This document shows positions 4,884 to 11,259 of a stretch of DNA of 11,259 bases, one piece after another (within the stretch, counting starts at the first letter, position 1; each line of letters opens with the position of its first letter). The DNA is from Acidobacteriota bacterium (GTDB lineage: Bacteria > Acidobacteriota > Terriglobia > Versatilivoradales > Versatilivoraceae), in NCBI GenBank assembly GCA_028875135.1, contig JAPPFQ010000043.1, forward strand, positions 1 through 11,259, given 5' to 3'. The notes under the pieces are model-generated. The model made no database searches. It saw only the letters and a program-made list of their open reading frames with translations, and was not told where the DNA came from. The translations under genes were made by a program, and so were the position numbers.

Positions 4884-7703
4884 TCAGCCGTCGCTGACCT
4901 GGAGGCTGACCTCCTCCAGCACCGGAGTGCTGCCCCCGTCGGGTGTGGTCAGCAGGGCTCGGTACTGGAGCCAGCGGTATCCGGGAGAAGGCGGCGGAAG
5001 GTCCGATGGCTGTCGGTAGTAGCTTCCCGGGCCGTCCGGCCCTTCCCAGGAGGCGGTTCTCAGAGCCCCTTGTGTCGGTCCGCTTCGCAGTTGAAACTTC
5101 ACCGCCGTCCCGTGGGGCGTTCGGACCCGCCAGTCCAGCCGGGAGGGGCGTTTGCCCGCCGGGATGCTCAACGGGGGCGAACGGTATTCCTCTTCCAACT
5201 TCCGGTGATAGATGTTGCCGACGTCGTGGCGGACGCTGAAATGGGGCCCGAAGGTCTGGATCCAGTGCCGCCTGGAGAAGGAATACCCCTGGGGGGATCC
5301 CCAGAAGATGTTGGTGCCGACTCCGTGGTCGCCGTCCCGCAGGTGGTTGAAGGGGACGATATCCATCCATCCGTCCTGGTTCAGATCGGCCACCGTGAGG
5401 GCCAGGGTCGACTCTCCGGGCAGTCCCGTCCGGCTGGATTCGCTGTAGCCCTCCGGTCCGCCCCAGTAGATGAAGCAGGGCAGCTTGCGGGTGGTGTAGG
5501 CGTGATAGTTGGTCATGACGATGTCCAGGTAGCCGTCCTTGTTGAGATCGGCCACCGACTGCTCCTCCGACTCGTAGGCCTCCAGCCTCTGGCTGCGGGA
5601 GAGGTCGAATCCGTCGGCGCTCCCCCAGAGAAGGGTGGCGTGGCGCATGGGGCGCCCGTGCCTGGCCATGTCGTAGACGCCGCCCAGAATCAGGTCCAGC
5701 CAGCCGTCGGCGTTGAGATCGGCGATCTCCACCGTGGAGGCCGAATGGACCTTGAGCAGGCTGTGGTTGTCCCGGCTGTAGTCGCCGCCGCGGCTGCCCC
5801 AGAAGATGTCCACGTTCTCCCGGTCCACGTCCGGGAAAATCACATCCAGATACCCGTCCTTGTTGAGGTCTGCGATGGCGGCGCTCTGGCTGATGTTGGT
5901 GTTCAGGCTCAGCTCGGTGCGGCGCCGGCCACTGAATCCGTCCTCTCCGCCCCACAGCAGGATGCCCCGGGACGAATCCTCCTGACCGTAAGCCGAGCCG
6001 GCGGGAATGACCAGGTCCAGGTAGCCGTCGCGATTGAGATCGGCCGTGGAGGCCCCGTTGCCCCCCTCCAGGTTCAGCTCCTCCCTCCTCTGGGCCCCGT
6101 AGCCTTCGGCGTGCCCCCAGTAGATCCAGCCGTTGGGAAAAGCGATGTCCGTCCAGCCGTCCCGATTCAGGTCGGCGATGGCCGGCACCGCGCCGATGGC
6201 TCCCGGCACGCGCGAGACCAATGCGGCCGAGTAGTGGTGGCGCGGATTCCCCCAGTAGATCAGGGAGTCGATGGCATCGCGCGAGCCGCTATTGCGGTTG
6301 ACCAGCACCAGGTCGGGAAAGCCGTCCCGATTCAGGTCGGCGCCCTGGAGACTGACGGGGCCGAACCCCTGTAGCTGGAGCCGGTGGGCCGGGTCGAAGC
6401 CCTGGGGGCCGTTCCAGTAAATGTAGGAGGGCACGTCGTGGGTGCGGGCATCGCCTTCGTTGGCAAAGGCCACGTCGATCCAGCCGTCCCGGTTGAAGTC
6501 GGCCGCCACGGCGTCGCTGGCGTCCAGGGTGGGCAGGTCGGTCCGCCGCCCGGTCTCGTACCCCTGCGGGCCGCCCCAGTAGATGCTGGAGGGCTTCTGG
6601 CCTCGATTGGCCAGGATCAGGTCGGGAAAGCCGTCCCGGTTCAACTCGGCGACCGTGCATCGAACCGCGCCGGCGGTGGGCAGCTCCGCCCAGGGCTGCT
6701 CGGGAAAGCCTTGGGGGGCGCCCTTGAAGAGTTGGGCCCGGTCGTCGCGGTGAGTCACCACCACGTCCGGAGTGCCGTCCCGGTCCAGATCGGCCAGGCG
6801 CAGCCCCACCGGGTCCCCGCCCTCCATGCGGTGGCGCCGCTCCACGGAAAAGCCGCCGGGGCCGCCCCAGTAGAGAAAAACGCTCTTCTCCTCTGTGTTG
6901 TTGTTCGCGAACAGCAGCTCGGGGAAGCCGTCCCGGTTGAGATCTCCGGCGGCCACGTCCAGGGCGCTGATGGAGGGCACCACCGTCCGCCTCCGGCTGC
7001 TGAAGCCCGTGGGACCGTTCCAGTAGATATAGGACTCCAGGTGTTGGGCCGTCCCGAAGCGCTTCCAGCCCTCGATGCCGTGGTTGGCGATGGCCAGGTC
7101 CACGAATCCGTCCCGATTGAAATCGGCCGCCGCCACCGCGCTGCCCAGCAGAGTGGGCAACAGCGTTCGCCGTCCGGGCCGGAATCCCTCCCGGGACCCC
7201 CAGTAGATCATGGCGTCGGTCTCGACCCCGTAGTTGTGAATGAAGTTGCAGAAGACCAGGTCCAGGTAGCTGTCCTGGTTGAGGTCCACCAGCAGGGAAC
7301 GCCCGCCGCCCTTGCTGGGAAGCCGGGTCACCCCGGCCTCGCGCTTGCGAATCTCGCTCAGCAGCTTGCCCAGCGGCTGCTGGTCGGGCAGGTCGGGAAG
7401 CAGGGAACGGAGTCCTCGCGGTCCCCCCCAGTAGACCAGAACGTCCTCGCTCTCCACCTGGTTGTGGTCCTGTCCCACGAACAGGTCCAGGAACCCGTCG
7501 TTGTTCAGGTCCCAGCGGTGAATCATCTCGACGGTTCCGTCCCGGCCGACGTAGAGATTGGCGCCCCCGTCGGCCAGCGTTCCTCGCGAGAAATCCTCGA
7601 AGCTGGAGTGTCGCACCCAGGGCTGGTGGGAAACCGGACCGGAGGCGGCCGACAGCAGCAGCCCCGCCCCCAGGCACCCGGCGATGATGGAGGTTTTGGT
7701 CAT
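4884..7703 (-). CDS. Secreted 14-repeat FG-GAP/VCBS beta-propeller protein
   Basis: The protein has 939 residues. Residues 1-21 form a short Sec signal peptide ending SAASG. IAGC at 7-10 matches a lipobox but lies too close to the N-terminus to be one. Fourteen loops of the DxNxDGxxD type, which bind calcium in FG-GAP and integrin-like propellers, begin at residues 65, 140, 194, 254, 305, 353, 402, 456, 511, 555, 612, 662, 719 and 773, about 44-75 residues apart. Each is followed 20-35 residues later by a (Y/F/L)WGGPxG(F/Y)-like motif, then usually by an RR pair. Deviations: loop 2 has DS for DG, loop 4 ends in E, loop 6 starts with E, blade 5 has LFKGAP and blade 8 lacks the PxGF end. Residues about 835-939 form a separate beta-rich domain (RSGPTQGAL, EGPDGPGSYY, RWLQYRALL). 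A surface binding or scaffold role is likely; the ligand is unknown. The ATG overlaps the stop of the upstream lipoprotein gene (ATGA), so the two are translationally coupled. Confidence 0.85.
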   Translation of the reverse strand: MTKTSIIAGCLGAGLLLSAASGPVSHQPWVRHSSFEDFSRGTLADGGANLYVGRDGTVEMIHRWDLNNDGFLDLFVGQDHNQVESEDVLVYWGGPRGLRSLLPDLPDQQPLGKLLSEIRKREAGVTRLPSKGGGRSLLVDLNQDSYLDLVFCNFIHNYGVETDAMIYWGSREGFRPGRRTLLPTLLGSAVAAADFNRDGFVDLAIANHGIEGWKRFGTAQHLESYIYWNGPTGFSSRRRTVVPSISALDVAAGDLNRDGFPELLFANNNTEEKSVFLYWGGPGGFSVERRHRMEGGDPVGLRLADLDRDGTPDVVVTHRDDRAQLFKGAPQGFPEQPWAELPTAGAVRCTVAELNRDGFPDLILANRGQKPSSIYWGGPQGYETGRRTDLPTLDASDAVAADFNRDGWIDVAFANEGDARTHDVPSYIYWNGPQGFDPAHRLQLQGFGPVSLQGADLNRDGFPDLVLVNRNSGSRDAIDSLIYWGNPRHHYSAALVSRVPGAIGAVPAIADLNRDGWTDIAFPNGWIYWGHAEGYGAQRREELNLEGGNGASTADLNRDGYLDLVIPAGSAYGQEDSSRGILLWGGEDGFSGRRRTELSLNTNISQSAAIADLNKDGYLDVIFPDVDRENVDIFWGSRGGDYSRDNHSLLKVHSASTVEIADLNADGWLDLILGGVYDMARHGRPMRHATLLWGSADGFDLSRSQRLEAYESEEQSVADLNKDGYLDIVMTNYHAYTTRKLPCFIYWGGPEGYSESSRTGLPGESTLALTVADLNQDGWMDIVPFNHLRDGDHGVGTNIFWGSPQGYSFSRRHWIQTFGPHFSVRHDVGNIYHRKLEEEYRSPPLSIPAGKRPSRLDWRVRTPHGTAVKFQLRSGPTQGALRTASWEGPDGPGSYYRQPSDLPPPSPGYRWLQYRALLTTPDGGSTPVLEEVSLQVSDG
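5274..7511 (-). repeat. 14-fold internal repeat coding for calcium-loop propeller blades
   Basis: At DNA level the gene repeats a unit of about 160 bp. The best conserved piece encodes (A/V)DLNRDG(F/Y/W)xDL and appears on the + strand as variants of GTCCCG(A/G)TT(G/C)AGGTCGGC. The units have diverged in the third codon positions, so this is an old expansion under protein selection, not a recent tandem duplication. The repeat explains the long antisense open frames seen on the + strand here. Confidence 0.8.
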
Positions 7704-8500
7704 GGTTGGGATGAGGCGGGCGGCGGCCCCTTGAACTGCAGGGGACCGTAGACCTCGTAGGAGTGAAAGCCGCCGCTCTCGGTCACCGGGGCGGTGGCGG
7801 TGTTCAGCGGCTGTTCCCAGCGCGCGTCGTAGTCATATCTGCAGGCTGCCGCCTTCCAGACCTCCCCCGGCTGAGGGACGGAATTCCCGGCGTGATGCAG
7901 TTCAGCCAGGGGAAGGGCCAGCTCCAGGGACCAGCCCCGGTCGTCATCCTCCGGATTGTTGAGGGTGCCGTCCACGGCCACCGCCACCCGGAGCCCGCTG
8001 TTCCAGGCCGTGGCCTCGTCCAGGGGGGCGCCGCGCTTGACAAAGTAGGCGTCGAAGATCTGGTTGCTGGGGCTGAACTCGAACTCGTAGTAGAGCGGGG
8101 AGGACTCCAGCGGCTTGATGAAAAGCTCCAGCACGTCCTCCTCCCACAAGCGGGCGTCGCGGCCGGTCAAGGTGGAGCCGACGTCCCTGTCCTGGGCGGT
8201 CATGGCCACGAAGAGCTCCTTCCCGTCCCAGAGGAACCGGGCCGAGGCCCGCGTCGGGGACACCGGATTGCCCACGCCGTCGAACCGAAGCGGAATCTCC
8301 GGGGCCTGCTCCCAGGCCGCCTCGTCCGGGCGCCCGTCGATCTCGATGGGATCGCCGGTGAGGTAGCAGGGAATCGGGTCAGCTTCGGCCGGCGGCGGGG
8401 CGCCGGCCTCCGGAGTGGGATCGACTTCCGGGGCCGGCGCACAGGAACCGCAGAGCAGAACCACAAGCAGCGGGAAAAGGATTGGGGTGATGCCTTTCAT
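7700..8500 (-). CDS. CBM9-like (carbohydrate-binding family 9-type) probable lipoprotein
   Basis: The protein has 266 residues. Residues 1-20 are a lipoprotein-like signal, with a hydrophobic stretch ending CGSC; C20 is the likely lipidated residue, although position -3 is Cys rather than the usual Leu. A Pro/Ala/Glu linker (21-43) follows, typical of surface lipoproteins. Residues about 48-252 match the CBM9-like fold: PIEIDGRPDEAAWEQAPEI (51-69), ARFLWDGKELFVAMTAQDRDV (87-107), LWEEDVLELFIKP (118-130), YYEFEFSPSNQIFDAYF (137-153) and GWSLELALPLAEL (189-201). In this family the fold often binds glycans and is found in single-domain lipoproteins or attached to glycosidases; the ligand here cannot be read. 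ATG 8498-8500 has AGAGG upstream. Its TGA overlaps the ATG of the 14-repeat FG-GAP gene by 4 nt, so the two products probably work together at the cell surface. Confidence 0.8.
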   Translation of the reverse strand: MKGITPILFPLLVVLLCGSCAPAPEVDPTPEAGAPPPAEADPIPCYLTGDPIEIDGRPDEAAWEQAPEIPLRFDGVGNPVSPTRASARFLWDGKELFVAMTAQDRDVGSTLTGRDARLWEEDVLELFIKPLESSPLYYEFEFSPSNQIFDAYFVKRGAPLDEATAWNSGLRVAVAVDGTLNNPEDDDRGWSLELALPLAELHHAGNSVPQPGEVWKAAACRYDYDARWEQPLNTATAPVTESGGFHSYEVYGPLQFKGPPPASSQP

Positions 8501-8698
8501 GAATTCGACCTCTTCAATCAGGGGACGGTTTCGTCTGTGTTGCCCGGGTAGTGGAAGCTTTCGCCCGGGGCTGAAACGGATTCGGACTCGATCGGTAGCT
8601 CCCCCATTGTCTACAAAGTCCGACCGTTGCGCCAGATGCGCCGTGCAGATGCAACGCCAATCGGTTCGAGTGGGGAGTCACCTCTCTTTCCTGAGAGA
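8501..8698 (-). promoter_or_regulatory. Probable promoter/operator region of the CBM9-like/FG-GAP pair
   Basis: This 198-bp gap follows the VOC gene. It holds CGTTGC (8625-8630) and GCAACG (8651-8656) as a 6-bp inverted repeat. Two direct copies of CAGATGC (8633-8639 and 8646-8652) lie within or across it, 13 nt apart. This compact pattern could be a regulator site. Five-bp arms CTCTC/GAGAG near 8682-8697, just past the VOC stop, give only a weak hairpin without a T-run. I found no convincing -35/-10 pair. Confidence 0.3.
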
Positions 8699-9175
8699 CT
8701 AGTCCGACACGCCGGCCTCTTTCATGGCGGCCTCGGCCCGCTTCGCCATCTCCTCCTCGGAAACGTCCTCCACGTGGGTGCTGATCGTCCATTGGTGGCC
8801 GAAGGGATCGGTCAGCGTTCCGGAACGATCTCCATAGAACTGAGTCTGTAGCGGTCGAATTTCCTTGCCACCAGCCGCAATTGCCTGCGGGTATGCATTG
8901 TCGACGTCATCGACGTAGATCATCAGGTGGACGGAGGTTCCCCCAAGCGACTCGGGCCCCTTGTAACCCATTTCGGGATATTCATCGGCGAGCATGACGT
9001 GGGAGTCCCCGATCTTGATCTCGGCGTGCCCGATCTTGCCACCCGGAGCCTCCATGCGGAACAGCTCCACGGCGCCAAGGGCCTTCTTGTAGAACTCGAT
9101 TGCCGCGGCCGCGTCCTTCAGGATCAGATAGGGAGTGACCGAATGGTACCCCTCGGGAATGGGTGAAACCGACAT
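8699..9175 (-). CDS. VOC-superfamily (PhnB/glyoxalase-like) protein
   Basis: The protein has 158 residues with no signal peptide, so it is cytoplasmic. It shows the paired beta-alpha-beta-beta-beta layout of the vicinal oxygen chelate fold. The first half reads VTPYLILKDAAAAIEFYKKA, with a GxIGHAEIKIGD strand pair (H50) and MLADE. The second half has SVHLMIYVDDVD (H83 and the following acids) and ends with YGDRSGTLTDPFGHQWTIST (114-133), the signature of PhnB-like members. A helical, charged tail (137-158) follows. PhnB-like proteins have no single known reaction; despite the name, most are not tied to phosphonate use, and none of those genes is present. AAGGAGG at 9185-9191, 9 nt before ATG 9173-9175, fixes the start. 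It lies 203 bp downstream of the Tat-exported gene on the same strand and seems a functional passenger. Confidence 0.85.
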   Translation of the reverse strand: MSVSPIPEGYHSVTPYLILKDAAAAIEFYKKALGAVELFRMEAPGGKIGHAEIKIGDSHVMLADEYPEMGYKGPESLGGTSVHLMIYVDDVDNAYPQAIAAGGKEIRPLQTQFYGDRSGTLTDPFGHQWTISTHVEDVSEEEMAKRAEAAMKEAGVSD

Positions 9176-9378
9176 GGTGCTTGGCCTCCTTGATCAAGTC
9201 CATGATTGCCAATGACGCCACCGCGCCATTGGGGGAATAGTCTGGGTGGCGAATTGTACTCGCCCTGCCTTACATTTGGACAGCATTTCCCGCAACGCAC
9301 CACGCCTTTAGGATTGTGCCAACCTGCCTCTACCGCCACCTGCTGTCGACGCTGTCGCGGCTCCACGCGAAATGCACC
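9176..9378 (-). other. Gap between the Tat-exported gene and the VOC gene
   Basis: In the - strand direction this 203-bp stretch holds TACAAT (+ strand 9253-9258), a good -10 box for the VOC gene. About 17-18 nt upstream there is only a poor -35 match (TGTCCA). GACAGC occurs twice, 3 nt apart, just after the Tat-exported gene. No clear terminator is visible. Confidence 0.3.
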
Positions 9379-11100
9379 CTACGACCGGTGCAGCACCGTG
9401 TCCCGCAGGGGCAAACTGGGACCCAGGTCGGGGTCCTCGTTGCGGTGGTAGTTCCTGCCCATCAGGTAGCGGATCTCCAGTTCCACGTCGTGCAACAGAA
9501 TTTCGGGAATGATGGTAGCGTCCCGGTGTTCCAGCAGAACCTCCACTTCGTTCTTACCCTTCCGAGGCCAATGGGATGCATCCAGGCGGTAGACGAACCA
9601 GTAGCCGAAACCCCCGCCGCGGTTGGGTACGCTCATGCGGTAGAGCTGGTTGATCTTGCGCAGGCCCGAATCGGGCAGGGTCTGGCCGTTCAGGCGGAAG
9701 ACCAGCCGGTCCAGTTGATTGGTGTTCATCACCCGAAACCGCAGCAGCACCTCGTGGACCCGGTTGACCCGATTCCAGAAGGGCAGATCGTCGCTGACGG
9801 GCAATTCCAGTCGCAACGTTTGGCCCTGTGCCAGCTTGCGCGGCAGGGGCATCCGGGGTTCCCAGGGAGGGGACCGGTAGCTGCCCGCCGTCGGGACGAG
9901 ATAGAGCTTGTCCTTGGGGGCCATGATGTCGGGATGGGGGATTTCCCGAAGCTGTTCGTAGAAGGCGGCCCGATAGGGCCAGTTGGCCCCCTGGAACCAC
10001 TGGTTGAGGTAGATGCCGTCGACCCCCTGATCCCAGTAGTTGCAGGCCGCCGCCCGGATGACTTCAATGGACCCGTTGGACAGGCGGTCGGAGTCGACCA
10101 TGCTGTTGAGCACGGCGAAAACGCGGGTTGAGGTGCCCCTGGCCGCCTCCAGCAGGGGCCGGTAGTCGGCCGCATGGTCCACCCGACCCCAGTAGACCCC
10201 GAAAGTCTCGCCGATGATGACGTCCACGATCCCCTGCCGCATCCACTCCCTTACGTCCAGGCCCAGTCCCAGGCAGGTGTCGAGGTCTCCGGGGACCCGG
10301 ATGGCCAGCTCGCGATCCTGGCCTGTCTCCTTCAGGGTCCGATGGATCCGCTCGATCCAGGCGGTCATGAGGGGACGGCCGGCCTCGACTTCATCGGGAT
10401 GGAAGAAGTGGGGCGAGGGACTCTGATAGGCCAGCGTCAGCTCGAATCCATCCACCGGGTAGTTCCTGAGCACCTCTTCGATCAGGGCGAAGCGCTCCTC
10501 CCGGACCTCCGGATGCTTGAAGTCCAGGCTGGTGAGTCCGGCGAACTCCGGATCCAGGTCGCCGGCGGCGCCGATCTCCAGGTGCTGGTTGTCCAGGCGG
10601 AACAGGGAGCTGCGCACGTCCTCCTCGCGAGACCCGCGCCTGCCCTGGTTCACCAGCAGAGCGGGATAGAGCAGCATGCCCTTTTCGTGGGCCCGCTCGC
10701 AGAGCACCTCTAACTGATCCAACCCGGCCTCCAGCAACGAACTGGCGTTCTGTTGGGCGCGCTGGAAGACCACGTGGGGCCACTTGCGGACGTGCTGTCC
10801 GAACACCTCTCCCACCTTCGTATCGTGAAAGACGGTGCGGCCGTCCGCCAGGCAGAAATTGAGCACTTCCACCGAGGTTTCCACCAATTCATCCACGGCA
10901 GCTTCCACCTCCTGTTTCCGAATGGGGGGCTCGTACATGTACATGAGGGGGTGGCGGCTGTCGTGGTAGAACATGATGCGCGGCTTCTCTCGGGCGGCTC
11001 CCGACCGCGGCCGAATCGGCTCTGCCGGCGCCGGCCGGGTCAGCAGACCCGGAGCCAAGCCGGCGGCCAGAGCGGTTCTCACGAAATCGCGTCGTTTCAT
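9379..11100 (-). CDS. Tat-exported TIM-barrel, glycoside-hydrolase-like protein (paralogue of 236-1912)
   Basis: The protein has 573 residues. It starts MKRRDFVRTALAAGLAPGLL, a clear twin-arginine signal (R3, R4, F6), with likely cleavage after TRPAPA (26), so it crosses the membrane folded. The mature part follows its paralogue block by block: DSRH (47-50), YMYEPP (54-59), FHDTKVGE (91-98), QN (117-118), a Pro/Asn pair at P146 and N151, KHPEVREERFALIEE (195-209), YPVDGFELTL (214-223; E220 equals E218 of the other), RV at 268-269, LGLDVREW (279-286), LNS (331-333) and GVDGIYLNQW (359-368). The C-terminal beta domain carries LVFRLNGQTLP (466-476) and HDVELEIRYLMGRN (537-550). Function is inferred as an envelope glycosidase or related TIM-barrel enzyme; no named family is certain. 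ATG 11098-11100 has AAGGAGG at 11106-11112. It is first in the leftward run of five genes. Confidence 0.6.
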   Translation of the reverse strand: MKRRDFVRTALAAGLAPGLLTRPAPAEPIRPRSGAAREKPRIMFYHDSRHPLMYMYEPPIRKQEVEAAVDELVETSVEVLNFCLADGRTVFHDTKVGEVFGQHVRKWPHVVFQRAQQNASSLLEAGLDQLEVLCERAHEKGMLLYPALLVNQGRRGSREEDVRSSLFRLDNQHLEIGAAGDLDPEFAGLTSLDFKHPEVREERFALIEEVLRNYPVDGFELTLAYQSPSPHFFHPDEVEAGRPLMTAWIERIHRTLKETGQDRELAIRVPGDLDTCLGLGLDVREWMRQGIVDVIIGETFGVYWGRVDHAADYRPLLEAARGTSTRVFAVLNSMVDSDRLSNGSIEVIRAAACNYWDQGVDGIYLNQWFQGANWPYRAAFYEQLREIPHPDIMAPKDKLYLVPTAGSYRSPPWEPRMPLPRKLAQGQTLRLELPVSDDLPFWNRVNRVHEVLLRFRVMNTNQLDRLVFRLNGQTLPDSGLRKINQLYRMSVPNRGGGFGYWFVYRLDASHWPRKGKNEVEVLLEHRDATIIPEILLHDVELEIRYLMGRNYHRNEDPDLGPSLPLRDTVLHRS

Positions 11101-11126
11101 CGAAGCCTCCTTGAAGGGTAGTCAGG

Positions 11127-11156
11127 ATTAGCGTGACTCGGGTCCATTTCTATCAA
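11127..11156 (-). promoter_or_regulatory. Candidate sigma-70-type promoter of the Tat-exported gene
   Basis: On the - strand, TTGATA (11156-11151, 5 of 6 to TTGACA) and GCTAAT (11132-11127, 4 of 6 to TATAAT) are 18 nt apart. Transcription would start near 11120, giving a leader of about 20 nt that just includes the AAGGAGG at 11106-11112. Confidence 0.35.
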
Positions 11157-11202
11157 AGGCGCGAACCGGAGAAAAGTATTCCCTCCGCCGCACCATCGGG
11201 AA

Positions 11203-11246
11203 GACGCCCCCCGGGAGCGCGGGCGTCCCGCCCGCATGCACTCCCG
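11203..11246. repeat. GC-rich nested palindrome, probable dispersed intergenic repeat
   Basis: GCGGGCG (11219-11225) and CGCCCGC (11229-11235) form a perfect 7-bp stem around TCC. CGGGAG (11212-11217) and CTCCCG (11241-11246) give a second, outer 6-bp pair. GACGCCC (11203-11209) can instead pair with GGGCGTC (11221-11227), so two exclusive hairpins are possible. GCGGGCGTCCCGCCCGC-type units recur between genes in several high-GC environmental lineages, from general recollection. It lies upstream of the Tat-exported gene. Confidence 0.55.
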
Positions 11247-11259
11247 TTGCGTGCCGCTC

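Noticed and set aside
7674..7685. IAGC lipobox at residues 7-10 of the 14-repeat protein
   Set aside because: Only six residues precede the Cys, too few for a signal peptide; the hydrophobic stretch continues beyond it to a SAASG-type cleavage site.
4818..7751. Two long + strand open frames (518 and 455 aa) antisense to the 14-repeat gene, with a repeated VPVEIG-like pattern
   Set aside because: The pattern is just the reverse complement of the repeated ADLNRDG codons; it carries no independent signal.
8415..8851. Small open frames on both strands in the gap between the VOC and CBM9-like genes
   Set aside because: None has a ribosome site, domain or start consistent with expression.
9310..9330. 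TTGGCAC on the - strand as a sigma-54 -24 element
   Set aside because: The required GC of the -12 element is missing at the right distance.

Overview
The window is high-GC bacterial chromosome. Several traits fit Acidobacteriota or a similar soil, marine or sponge-associated heterotroph: a Tat-exported putative glycosidase, a giant FG-GAP/VCBS protein, a CBM9-like lipoprotein, and 9-nt ATCCTG-type and GC-rich palindromic repeats between genes. This placement is inference only; no phylogenetic marker gene is present. I see no rRNA, tRNA, CRISPR array, transposase or phage gene. No gap between genes exceeds about 203 bp.

Left part, + strand: the window opens with the last 33 codons of what looks like a ribose/rhamnose-type sugar ABC permease. 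After 131 bp comes a 558-aa Sec-exported TIM-barrel-like protein (236-1912). It converges with a HupE/UreJ-type membrane protein on the - strand (1913-3166), and the two stop codons touch (TAG|CTA). HupE diverges over 87 bp from a 95-aa secreted, lysine-rich protein (3254-3541).

Right part, - strand: five genes point left. In transcription order they are a 573-aa Tat-exported protein that is a clear full-length paralogue of the 558-aa protein (11100-9379), a PhnB/glyoxalase-like VOC protein (9175-8699), a CBM9-like probable lipoprotein (8500-7700), a 939-aa FG-GAP/VCBS protein with 14 calcium-type repeats (7703-4884), and an ArgE/DapE-like M20 deacylase (4721-3594). The CBM9-like gene and the FG-GAP gene overlap by ATGA and are almost surely co-translated. 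The other gaps are 160-200 bp, so separate promoters are possible.

How the genes may work together (inference): a sugar transporter, two exported glycosidase-like paralogues, a carbohydrate-binding-type lipoprotein and a large calcium-dependent surface propeller suggest an envelope system for glycan binding and breakdown. The VOC protein, HupE and the M20 enzyme have no evident tie to it. The most interesting items are the Sec/Tat paralogue pair, which I cannot assign to a named family with confidence, and the coupled lipoprotein plus 14-repeat protein, whose repeat count fits two seven-bladed propellers.
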